From assembly GCA_944349915.1 (NCBI GenBank), contig CALVNU010000011.1:1-14823 (forward strand): a DNA stretch of 14,823 bases, given 5' to 3'. Made by a program: the position numbers and the translations under genes. This DNA is from an uncultured Clostridia bacterium (GTDB lineage: Bacteria; Bacillota; Clostridia; Christensenellales; UBA1242). Positions 1 to 7,095 of this stretch are shown one piece after another. The first letter of the stretch is position 1. Each line of letters opens with the position of its first letter. Under the pieces are notes generated by a model. It was given only the letters and a program-made list of their open reading frames with translations, did not search any database and was not told the DNA's origin.

Positions 1-681
1 AGTTAAAAAAGGCATCGAAGAAGATAAACTGTCTTGATTTTGAAGTAAAATAAAATTCGCAATCATTAAGATAAGGGCAAGCACGAGAGCAGAGATAAAT
101 GCAACTCGTGTTTTGTCTTTTTTATCTAATAACTGCCCAAGTGAAGATACCACAACTGCAGAATTTGCACTGTTTAACCCGCAATATAAAAGTGAATAAA
201 ATATAGATGGAAGTGGCAAAGATTTTGAAAAAGTTGGCATGGCAAAGGTTGCATTTAATGCAAGAATTATCAAAAATAAAATTGTCATGATAGGAACTAA
301 AAATAAATTTATTTTGTTAAAAACAGAAAACCCCTTTTTTAATATTGTCAAGCACAAGATAATTGCCACAATAATTAAAATAAATGTTTCTATCTTGTTC
401 TCTTCAATTTCTTGCACACAAGCAAACATGGCGGATGAAAAAACAAGGCAAATTGATAAGTTTAGAGTTATAAAAAATTTTGAATAACCCACCTTTGAAG
501 TTGACAGATTGCTTGATAAAATAAATTTAAAAATAAAGAAAAAGAAAACAAATGCAAAAACTATGGCAAAATAAGACCATAAACCAAAACGCGAAAAGAA
601 GACCGCTATCTCTTTGCCACTAAAAAAGCCACAACCTAAAACACTGCCCACCAGCGTTAAAATAATTGCAAATTTTGTCAT
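1..681 (-). CDS. YkvI-family integral membrane protein (C-terminus beyond window)
   Basis: I found this by translating the minus strand from the ATG at 681-679; the frame stays open to position 1 (227 codons), so the C-terminus is missing. The protein is very hydrophobic with several predicted membrane helices. Its first segment, LTLVGSVLGCGFFSGKEI followed by FFSRFG, matches the N-terminal signature of the YkvI family (COG3949), uncharacterised membrane proteins of the APC-like transporter fold in Firmicutes; the usual form is GxGFASGxEixxFFxxFG. A later segment, LYCGLNSANSAVV, also fits. The substrate is unknown. The start is placed just before the first helix, as in the family. Oddly, no Shine-Dalgarno sequence precedes it (minus-strand upstream bases are AATAATATACCTT). 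The family call is from remembered motifs; a related APC-type transporter is the main alternative. Confidence 0.8.
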   Translation of the reverse strand, partial: MTKFAIILTLVGSVLGCGFFSGKEIAVFFSRFGLWSYFAIVFAFVFFFFIFKFILSSNLSTSKVGYSKFFITLNLSICLVFSSAMFACVQEIEENKIETFILIIVAIILCLTILKKGFSVFNKINLFLVPIMTILFLIILALNATFAMPTFSKSLPLPSIFYSLLYCGLNSANSAVVVSSLGQLLDKKDKTRVAFISALVLALILMIANFILLQNQDSLSSSMPFLT

Positions 682-737
682 AAGGTATATTATTAATTTT
701 ATATTTTTTTGATAACGAAATCTTGCAACAAAAAATT

Positions 738-850
738 GCGAGCAAAAGCAAAATTTTTAAAAATTGCTTTTAAAAATTTTTTTGCCTTTTTGCAAAAAGG
801 CAATCCCAACCGCTTGCAAAAAAATGCAAGCGGTCGGGGCTTTTGCTCGC
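738..850. repeat. Cloverleaf-shaped nested inverted repeat (element 1)
   Basis: Outer arms GCGAGCAAAAGC (738-749) and GCTTTTGCTCGC (839-850) are perfectly complementary. They enclose three adjacent hairpins. Hairpin A is 750-780, with a 13-bp A/T stem (750-762 with 768-780) and loop ATTGC. Hairpin B is 784-801, a perfect 18-base palindrome centred on TTGC. Hairpin C is 805-838, with stem 809-818/825-834, one mismatch, then CCC/GGG. The first hairpin starts on the base after the left arm and the last ends on the base before the right arm, so almost the whole 113 nt can pair around a four-way junction. It lies between the divergent YkvI-like and Cys-rich genes, ending 14 nt before the SD of the latter. 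It could be a structured mRNA leader or a palindromic mobile repeat of REP/MITE type. Confidence 0.8.
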
Positions 851-875
851 CCAACAATACAAAAAAGGAGACAAA

Positions 876-1070
876 ATGATATCAAATTATTATAGACAAG
901 GCTCATACATTGACCTGCGTCCAAATTGCCATTTGTTTTACGGATGCTTGTTTCCTTCCCCTTCTTTTATCACTCCATGTTGCCCAACAAACTGTTTTAA
1001 TCCATGCCAGTGCAACATAAACACTGCGTACTTTTTGGCAGGGGCGCTGTTATCTATGTGTCACAAATAA
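876..1070 (+). CDS. Small cysteine-rich protein, 64 aa, unknown function
   Basis: I do not recognise this protein. The start is the ATG at 876 rather than the upstream TTG at 843, because AAGGAG at 865-870 sits five bases in front of it. The product has 64 residues with eight cysteines (18, 24, 35, 36, 40, 44, 46, 62), clustered as PCCPTNCFNPCQC in the middle, and a short hydrophobic stretch near the C-terminus (AYFLAGALLS). There is no signal peptide, lipobox or double-glycine leader. The cysteine spacing would suit metal binding or a disulfide-linked structure such as a spore or surface component, but that is a guess. A terminator hairpin follows directly, so it is a single-gene unit. The structured element at 738-850 would form its 5' leader if the promoter lies upstream of it. 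The good SD and tight terminator make it likely to be real despite its size. Confidence 0.62.
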   Translation: MISNYYRQGSYIDLRPNCHLFYGCLFPSPSFITPCCPTNCFNPCQCNINTAYFLAGALLSMCHK

Positions 1071-1071
1071 C

Positions 1072-1120
1072 AAAAAAAAGCGAAGAAAGATGTGTTTATA
1101 CCACTAATTCTTCGCTTTTT
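1072..1120. terminator. Bidirectional rho-independent terminator
   Basis: AAAAAGCGAAGAA (1075-1087) is perfectly complementary to TTCTTCGCTTTTT (1108-1120) across a 20-nt loop. Read on the plus strand, five T residues end the stem, two bases past the stop codon of the Cys-rich gene. Read on the minus strand, the stem runs into eight T residues (positions 1079-1072). It can therefore stop both the small plus-strand gene and the large surface-protein gene converging from the right. Confidence 0.8.
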
Positions 1121-1159
1121 AAGTTATTTAATATTAAAAAATAATTACATTATTTTTTA

Positions 1160-1930
1160 TTAAACATTCACAGCCTTCCAACTAGAATCTGTCAAAATTT
1201 CACTTGTAATATCTTCCGGCCATATTTGTCCAATCCAAGCAAGCCCTTTTGGAATAGGACAACTGTTTCTATTTGGCCAAGCAAAAGCGGAAAAATTTGT
1301 TCCGCAATATTCTTTATATGTAACGCCACCATTTTTTCTAATCCACATACAGTTTCTAAAAGTTCCAGAAGTATTGCCTACTGCAGAGAGATTGCCATTA
1401 TAGACAGCATAACAATTTTCAACAACAGCATTTGAATTTGTGCACTCTCCCAAAAAAACGCCACTATTGCCGTTGCCAGAAATAGAAAATTTCTCTACAC
1501 CACAGTCATTGATGTTAACATATCCAGTGCCTGCGATATATCCAACAAGTCCACCAGTTTTGCCAAAAACTGAAGTTGTAGCAACATCTCCCCAATTTCT
1601 GCAAGCAGATATATTTGCAATATATGAAAGATTAGATTGAATTGCTCCCACAATTCCCCCTGCCGAATGATTGGCATTAACACTGCCATTGTTGGTACAG
1701 AATTGAACGGTTGCAGAGTCTGTATTGCCAACAATTCCGCCTACATAATACTCCCCGTTTACAGATGCATAGTTATCACAGTTTTGCAAAACTGCAGAAC
1801 TTGATTGACCAAGCAGTCCTCCAACTTGCGAATTACCGCTGATACTACCATAAACTTCACATAAAGAAAGAGTAACTCTTGCCAAAGCATTGCCAACAAG
1901 TCCGCCTACATAATCGTAACCATCAATCAT
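1160..1930 (-). CDS. GLUG-motif C-terminal fragment of the interrupted surface protein
   Basis: This 256-residue frame begins at the first ATG after the amber codon at 2006-2008. It is in phase with the 1031-codon gene upstream, and the 25 codons between the amber and this ATG also read as GLUG-type sequence (GLFGFVKGASATYPSS). It consists of repeated GLUG units, VGGLVGN, VGGLLGQ, VGGIVGN, AGGIVGA and GGLVGYI, each spaced by about 25-35 residues and rich in N, G and C. Such motifs form beta-solenoid-like extracellular segments. The tail ends in SSWKAVNV without LPXTG or another obvious wall anchor. No Shine-Dalgarno sequence precedes the ATG (minus-strand upstream bases AGGATAAAAAGTGCA, SD-like AGGA too distant), so independent translation is doubtful. 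It is best read as the C-terminus of one split gene. Confidence 0.75.
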   Translation of the reverse strand: MIDGYDYVGGLVGNALARVTLSLCEVYGSISGNSQVGGLLGQSSSAVLQNCDNYASVNGEYYVGGIVGNTDSATVQFCTNNGSVNANHSAGGIVGAIQSNLSYIANISACRNWGDVATTSVFGKTGGLVGYIAGTGYVNINDCGVEKFSISGNGNSGVFLGECTNSNAVVENCYAVYNGNLSAVGNTSGTFRNCMWIRKNGGVTYKEYCGTNFSAFAWPNRNSCPIPKGLAWIGQIWPEDITSEILTDSSWKAVNV

Positions 1931-2005
1931 TGCACTTTTTATCCTTACATGTTGAATTGAAGAAGGATAAGTGGCAGACGCACCTTTGACAAATCCAAAT
2001 AATCC

Positions 2006-5000
2006 CTACCCTGAGTAAATAGGTCCAACCCCACCAACTGTTTTAATACCAGATATGGTAAAGAGTTTGCCATCATAGTTGCCTGCGAAATATGATTGAA
2101 CCAACCGGCCTTCTCTGTTATATTCAATGCCAATTGGTTGCCAGTAATATGCCGATAAATCTATATTTGTTGTTTGCACAAAATATTTGCCAGAATAATT
2201 TGTACCCTCATAAACCTGTTTAGATAGATAAGCCAAATTTTCTGCGCTTGAAATTTGATATGGCTCTTGTTGAGTACCTTTGCCTTCAAAAGCATCTGTA
2301 TGATTAAGCCACAATTCTTTCCACTGCGCTTTTATTGTTGTATTTGCGGTTGGTATAAGATTTGTTGCAGAATTTATGTTATAAGGTTTTCCATATATAT
2401 CGTCATTAATAATAATCACATCTTTGATTTTGCCTTTAAAATAACTTCTGGCAACAGGAGTGGTTTGATTTGCGCCTGCTTCTCCACCGATAAAGATTCC
2501 GTTGGTATTATTGTATCCAATTGCACCAGAAGAAAAATCGCTTGACTTGGTTTCAAATTGATCGTCGATATAAAATTTTACATAACTACCATTAAATGCA
2601 ATGGTAAAATTATGCCAACCAGATTTTAAAGAAGACCATTGTTTATCAAGAGTTATCGTTTTGTATCCAACACCCTTATCATATACAGGAACTTGGATAT
2701 TTCCATTATTATTCTCAAGATTCCAACCACCTGTTTCTGTACAAGAAATTATCCTCATATTTTTTGTTGCATACTCTGCCCAATTGTCCATATACGCCGA
2801 AATTGAAATGGTAATTTTGTTACTATGCATATCATCTCGACCAATAGCAATAAAGTCATCAACGCCATCAAAGGTTTTCTCTTCACCCAAAAGTTGTGTG
2901 CTAACAATATTTGCATTGCCAGATATTATTTGCCAGCCAGCAAAAACATAACCCTCTTTTGTAGGATTTGGAAGATTGATAAAGTCTTTGTATTTTGCAT
3001 TAATTTGCTGTGTAGAAATTTCTCCGCCGTCAACATTAAGGTTTATTGTTACGCTGTTTCTAGACCAAAGTGCAACAAGAGAACTGTTTGACGCACCAAA
3101 AGTGTAAACCAAAGTTTGTGTATTGCCTTCATTTACCGTCAAATTTGTTGCATCGTATGTGCCAAAATAAGCAACGTCCCAAACAACAGGATTTTCTGCA
3201 CTTCCGACCGGTCCAGAAATAGCATAATAGTTTACACTGCTAAAAGTTCCACTGCTTCCACAGTTCCACCTGTGGATGTAAACTTCCCAATCTCCCGTGC
3301 CTTCTTGAGAAGTCAGCCAAGTTTTAGAAGCATTATTACCATAAGAATTGTTAAAAGAAGCTATACTGTATCCAATCGGGATTTTTGCATAGATAACCGC
3401 ATAATAAACTTTGTTTGTGGCTGTTGGAAGATGATTTGTAAAGCCACCTAAATTTGGAGAAGCAGTTCCTGTATTTGTAATACGCAAAATTCTTGCCCCT
3501 GACGGTAACGGAATATCTGCATATTTTGCATCAAGATATGTATGAGTAACATTTCCGTTGCTTAAATTGTTGTATACGACGGTTCCATTTGTGCCTGTTT
3601 TAAAGAACGGATCTGCATAAGAATCATGCAATTTTCCAAAGGAAGAGATAGTGCCTTTACCGCCAAGCATCCAGCCTTCAAACGTAAAGCCCGTTCTATC
3701 TCCTGGTGGCAAAAGCGCCTTTGTAGTACCATATGTTTGAGTAAAAGTTGTCGGTTCCAAAGAATTGTTCCAAGTTCCACCATTTGGGTCTACCGATAAA
3801 TTATAAGAATTTGTTGTAAAATTTAAAGTTATATTCACCCGCTGTGAAGGAACCGTTATAATAATTTTATTTTTAGTTGAGCCACTTTGTTCAACCCCAT
3901 TTACAGAAATTGAGTATGATGAATAGGTTCGTCCCTCACCAATGCTAATATTATAAAGTTCCACTTTAGAGCCATAAGGCACTTGTTCATAAAAATCTGT
4001 CAAGCCTGTTTTTACAGTATCATTGTATTTTACAGAAAAAGAAAAACCTTTTCCAATAGCGCCATCATTTGTGCCATCAAGATAGTTATTAACATCAACA
4101 TAATAACTATTTTTCTGCCAAACTGCATAAAGATTTACCGTTCCGTTATTTGTTGAAGTCAAGTTTTTAACTGATTGTCCGTTAGTATAAGTTGCACTTG
4201 TGGCGGTAGAACTTGTTGACCAGCCAAGAAAGGTGTAGCCCGTTCTGGTAATGTTATTGTTGTTTGTACGCAAATTTTGCGAAGCATCATAGGTGAAAGA
4301 TTGATCTGCAAGAGAACCAGAACCACCATTTGCATTATATTTAACTGTGTATGTATTAGCGGTATACCCTGGATAAATGGTTCCACCAGGTCTATACGAA
4401 TTACTGTGTTTACCATATTCATCCAAAACCTGTAACCCTGACTTATTTGTTCCAGAATAAAAACCTTCCAAAGTATAACCGGTTTTTGCATATGATGATG
4501 GACTGGCCGTGCTAGTATTTTCATAACCATTTACTGTAATTTTTGTAGTACCATTAATGTAATAAGTAAACGTACAATAAACATATATAAACGGAGCAAA
4601 AGTTGTACCAGTCAAGCCATTGTCGTCTCTATTAAATCTCAGCTTGCCAGTTGATATCAATCCTGGACTAGTACTTGATTCCCAAAGATGTTTATAAGTT
4701 CCGGAGCCAGCATCTATAATAACTTTATAAATTTCAACATTAGCATTTTTAGAGGTGATATTTATTTCGACTATATAATTTTTATAATCAATCAACCCCG
4801 AACTATTTGAACCAGTAATCGCTACCAATCCTAGTTCATTATCAATAATCAAAGAACCATTAGATATACTTTTAGATCCCATTGAATAAAAAGTTGAATT
4901 CCCTCCATATCCACAGTTAACACTCATTGTTACCGAAGAATAGAAATTACCATTTAAACTCGTTTGATATGACCCAGGAAATATAACTCCGCTTAATTTA

Positions 5001-5101
5001 TAATCTACCGCTTCTGTCTCTTGGTTTTGTGAAGTCAAATGAGTAATTAAAAAATACCCAGTAACGGAAAAAAGAATTGCAAGAAACAGTGCGCTGAACA
5101 A
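2006..5101 (-). CDS. Large secreted protein with InlB B-type repeats, LamG-like domain and GLUG entry segment
   Basis: The frame has 1031 codons from a TTG at 5101 to an amber at 2006-2008. Residues 1-24 are a hydrophobic signal or anchor helix. Listeria/Bacteroides repeats (Flg_new, PF09479) are recognisable at about 251-328 (KYNANGG ... TGYTFLGW ... LYAVW), at 432-477 resuming at 664-679 (DPNGG ... GFTFEGW ... LVALW), and at 684-724 resuming at 911-927 (NVDGG ... GYVFAGW ... IKAQW). Residues about 741-903 are a laminin-G/concanavalin-like domain (TFDGVDDFIAIG ... GWHNFTIAF ... FYIDDQ ... FKGKIKDVII). Residues 939-992 match the segment that precedes GLUG repeats (GKGTQQEPYQISSAENLAYL ... NIDLS ... 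WQPIG). Family knowledge suggests an extracellular adhesin or carbohydrate-binding role. The real start is probably the TTG at 5129, which is out of frame because of an A8 tract. The gene continues in frame after the amber. Confidence 0.85.
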   Translation of the reverse strand: MFSALFLAILFSVTGYFLITHLTSQNQETEAVDYKLSGVIFPGSYQTSLNGNFYSSVTMSVNCGYGGNSTFYSMGSKSISNGSLIIDNELGLVAITGSNSSGLIDYKNYIVEINITSKNANVEIYKVIIDAGSGTYKHLWESSTSPGLISTGKLRFNRDDNGLTGTTFAPFIYVYCTFTYYINGTTKITVNGYENTSTASPSSYAKTGYTLEGFYSGTNKSGLQVLDEYGKHSNSYRPGGTIYPGYTANTYTVKYNANGGSGSLADQSFTYDASQNLRTNNNNITRTGYTFLGWSTSSTATSATYTNGQSVKNLTSTNNGTVNLYAVWQKNSYYVDVNNYLDGTNDGAIGKGFSFSVKYNDTVKTGLTDFYEQVPYGSKVELYNISIGEGRTYSSYSISVNGVEQSGSTKNKIIITVPSQRVNITLNFTTNSYNLSVDPNGGTWNNSLEPTTFTQTYGTTKALLPPGDRTGFTFEGWMLGGKGTISSFGKLHDSYADPFFKTGTNGTVVYNNLSNGNVTHTYLDAKYADIPLPSGARILRITNTGTASPNLGGFTNHLPTATNKVYYAVIYAKIPIGYSIASFNNSYGNNASKTWLTSQEGTGDWEVYIHRWNCGSSGTFSSVNYYAISGPVGSAENPVVWDVAYFGTYDATNLTVNEGNTQTLVYTFGASNSSLVALWSRNSVTINLNVDGGEISTQQINAKYKDFINLPNPTKEGYVFAGWQIISGNANIVSTQLLGEEKTFDGVDDFIAIGRDDMHSNKITISISAYMDNWAEYATKNMRIISCTETGGWNLENNNGNIQVPVYDKGVGYKTITLDKQWSSLKSGWHNFTIAFNGSYVKFYIDDQFETKSSDFSSGAIGYNNTNGIFIGGEAGANQTTPVARSYFKGKIKDVIIINDDIYGKPYNINSATNLIPTANTTIKAQWKELWLNHTDAFEGKGTQQEPYQISSAENLAYLSKQVYEGTNYSGKYFVQTTNIDLSAYYWQPIGIEYNREGRLVQSYFAGNYDGKLFTISGIKTVGGVGPIYSG

Positions 5102-5135
5102 AATTAATAAATTTCTTTTTTTTAACCAAAATATT

Positions 5136-5140
5136 CTCCT
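5136..5140 (-). promoter_or_regulatory. Shine-Dalgarno site pointing to the TTG start at 5129
   Basis: The minus strand reads AGGAG at 5140-5136, then AATATT, then TTG. No ATG or GTG lies nearby and no comparable SD precedes the TTG at 5101. The spacing of six fits initiation at 5129, in the frame opposed to the long reading frame. Confidence 0.65.
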
Positions 5141-5188
5141 TTTATAAAAAAATTTAAAAATTGATTAAAAATCTTGATATCCTTTGAC

Positions 5189-5217
5189 ATTATACTTATT
5201 TTGACATGTTTTTACAA
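5189..5217 (-). promoter_or_regulatory. Sigma-A-type promoter of the surface-protein gene
   Basis: The minus strand reads TTGTAA (5217-5212), a 17-bp spacer, and a consensus TATAAT (5194-5189). Transcription would start near 5182, giving a leader of about 50 nt before the TTG at 5129. An intact promoter argues that the gene is still transcribed despite its reading-frame lesions. Confidence 0.7.
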
Positions 5218-5281
5218 ATGATTTATACATAAATATTATTTTTTTAAAAAACTTATGTTCTTATCCAAATTTTTTAAAAAT

Positions 5282-5310
5282 AAAAAAGAGCATAAATTTA
5301 TGCCCCTTTC
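5282..5310 (-). terminator. Terminator after pepF
   Basis: The minus strand carries a perfect 14-base palindrome GCATAAATTTATGC (5303-5290), extended by G-C and G-U pairs (GGG with CTC/TTT), and followed by a run of six T residues (5287-5282). It lies about 15-20 bases past the pepF stop. Confidence 0.7.
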
Positions 5311-5322
5311 AATTAAACCTTT

Positions 5323-7092
5323 CTATTTGCTCTGGTGTTGCCACTGCTTTAAAATTGTTTCCAAAAACTCAAATGCAACTTGATATGCATTGCTATTTTC
5401 TAGGTCTATTCCACTGTTTTTAAGAATATTGCACGGTTTATCACTTGCCCCTGCAGACAAAAACTTGAAATAATCTTCCAGCGCCCCATTTTCACCACTT
5501 AAAATTCTGTTTGCAAAGTTTATCGCGCAAATCAACCCTGTTGCGTATTTGTAGACATAAAAAGGTGTAAAGAAATGCGGTATTCTTGCCCATTCAAACT
5601 CTATTTCCTTGATAAGTTTGGTTTTTCCAAAATAAATTTTGTTTAAATTATAATATTCCTCACAAAGCAAGTCTTTAGTCAAAGGTTCTCCCGCTTCCTG
5701 CAAACTATGAATTTTTTCTTCAAATTCAGCAAACATAGTTTGCCGGAAAATTGTGCCTTTAACCATATCAAACAGTTTGTTGTAAAGTTCTATTTTTTCA
5801 TTTTCCTTGCAATTTTTTAGCAAATATGAAAGCAAAAGCATTTCATTTGTCGTGCTTGCAATTTCAGCAAGAAAAATTGTGTAATCGGCCATTGCTCGCG
5901 GTTGATTTTTGTTTGAAAAATATGAATGCATTGCATGACCAAGTTCATGTGCCAAGGTAAAGACAGAGTCAAGGTCGCCCTCAAAATTTGTAAGCACAAA
6001 CGGATGTGCATCATAGATAGCATTTTCATATGCTCCAGAGCGCTTGTTTTCATTTGGCATAACATCAATCCATTTTTCTTGTTTTGCCCCCTCTATAAGC
6101 CTTGTATATTCTTCTCCCAGTGGAGCAAATGCTTTTTTCAAAAGTTCAATTGCCTCATCATAACTATATTTTTTAGATTTTTTGGTTGAAATATCTGCCA
6201 AACAATCATAAATATAGAAATCTTTTAAACCAAGCGCTTTGCGTTTAAGGTCAAAATATTTAAAAAGAAGAGGCAAATGCTCACGCACCTGCTTGATAAG
6301 CATATAGTACACTTTGGAACTTACCTCTTCGTTAAACAAAGCCTCATCAAGCGCCGAATTGTAATGCCTTACCTTTGCAAAATAGCAATCGCACTTCACT
6401 TTGTTTATATAGTTATCCGCCAAGGTGTTGATAAACTGCCCATAAGTTTTGTGCATAATTTGCAGTGTGTTTTTTCTTAGTTCGCGGTCTTTATCTCTAA
6501 TATATAGGCCATATTTAGAGTGATTAAGCTTATAACTTTTGCCCTTGCCATCTTTGACATTTTCAAATTTCATATCAACATCGCTAAGGTTATTCATTGT
6601 TGTGCTGTAGCCAAAAAAGTTGATACCTGCAAGCAATTGCTCTTGGTCATCTGTAAGATTATGTTTTTTAGATTTTTTTATCATTTCAAAATCGCGATGA
6701 TAATCTTTAAATTTTTTATCCGCCAAAATTTCATCTAAAAGGTCGTCCGGAAGTTTTTGAATTTGCGTGGATAGCGGAGAAGTTTCAATATTAAAGTTGT
6801 TTAAAATGTTGGACATTTTTTGATAAAGTTTTTTTACATTGTTGTTTGCCAGGTCTTCATCTTTGCTTAAATAGATATACAAAATGGCTGGAGAAACAAC
6901 CTTTTCAAATTCTTCATCAAGTTTTAAATATTTCCAAACAGCATTTTTATTGTCGATTTTTCCTATCAAACTTTTAAATTTAGGCAAAAAAAGATTGATT
7001 TTTTCAATTCTTTCTTCAAATTCTTGATTATTTTTGCATAGACAAGTTTTGTCCCACTTGAATTTTTCATCAATTTGACTTCTTGTTTTCAT
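5323..7092 (-). CDS. pepF: Oligoendopeptidase F (M3B family zinc metallopeptidase)
   Basis: This is a cytoplasmic thimet-oligopeptidase-like enzyme that cleaves short peptides. At 589 residues it matches the usual PepF length of about 600. The zinc site is clear: HELGH at 382-386 inside FTLAHELGHAMHSYFS, with the third ligand Glu410 in FLAEIASTTNE. The family segment KRSGAYENAIYDAHPFV (350-366) is also present, as is the C-terminal helix region with RIPHFFTPFYVYKYATG. The start is supported by GAGGTG (7103-7098) five bases upstream; that SD overlaps the TGA of the preceding rluA-like gene, only three bases away, so the two are translated from one mRNA. It ends with UAG at the family-typical length and a terminator follows, which shows that UAG is a genuine stop in this genome. 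Confidence 0.96.
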   Translation of the reverse strand: MKTRSQIDEKFKWDKTCLCKNNQEFEERIEKINLFLPKFKSLIGKIDNKNAVWKYLKLDEEFEKVVSPAILYIYLSKDEDLANNNVKKLYQKMSNILNNFNIETSPLSTQIQKLPDDLLDEILADKKFKDYHRDFEMIKKSKKHNLTDDQEQLLAGINFFGYSTTMNNLSDVDMKFENVKDGKGKSYKLNHSKYGLYIRDKDRELRKNTLQIMHKTYGQFINTLADNYINKVKCDCYFAKVRHYNSALDEALFNEEVSSKVYYMLIKQVREHLPLLFKYFDLKRKALGLKDFYIYDCLADISTKKSKKYSYDEAIELLKKAFAPLGEEYTRLIEGAKQEKWIDVMPNENKRSGAYENAIYDAHPFVLTNFEGDLDSVFTLAHELGHAMHSYFSNKNQPRAMADYTIFLAEIASTTNEMLLLSYLLKNCKENEKIELYNKLFDMVKGTIFRQTMFAEFEEKIHSLQEAGEPLTKDLLCEEYYNLNKIYFGKTKLIKEIEFEWARIPHFFTPFYVYKYATGLICAINFANRILSGENGALEDYFKFLSAGASDKPCNILKNSGIDLENSNAYQVAFEFLETILKQWQHQSK

Positions 7093-7095
7093 TTT

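Larger units (their letters stand above)
1160..5129 (-). pseudogene. Whole surface-protein locus: one gene with a start-proximal frameshift and an internal amber
   Basis: AGGAG at 5140-5136 lies six bases before TTG at 5129-5127. From there the sequence codes for MVKKKK and then leaves the frame of the body, ending after about 45 codons. Removing one A from the A8 tract (5123-5116) gives MVKKRNLLI joined to the hydrophobic segment of the long frame, a textbook signal peptide with a basic n-region. At the other end, UAG at 2008-2006 interrupts GPIYSG/GLFGFV in the same phase. The repaired product would have about 1322 residues. UAG is a normal stop here (pepF and the methyltransferase end with it), so recoding is unlikely. 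The locus is either a pseudogene or a phase-variable or slippage-dependent surface protein. An assembly error at the homopolymer cannot be excluded. Confidence 0.65.

Noticed and set aside
239..487. Plus-strand open frame of 82 codons
   Set aside because: It lies wholly antisense to the YkvI-like gene, has no SD and no family features.
738..850. tRNA gene or known four-way-junction riboswitch
   Set aside because: No tRNA conserved bases (GGTTCRANYCC, CCA-type acceptor) and no known metal-riboswitch consensus that I can recognise; only the topology is similar.
2006..2008. Reassignment of UAG to an amino acid, or pyrrolysine insertion
   Set aside because: pepF and the methyltransferase both terminate with UAG at normal family lengths, so UAG acts as a stop in this genome.
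1160..5129. CRISPR or tandem DNA repeats in the surface-protein gene
   Set aside because: The repeats are at protein level (InlB-type and GLUG) with diverged DNA; there are no regular direct repeats with spacers.
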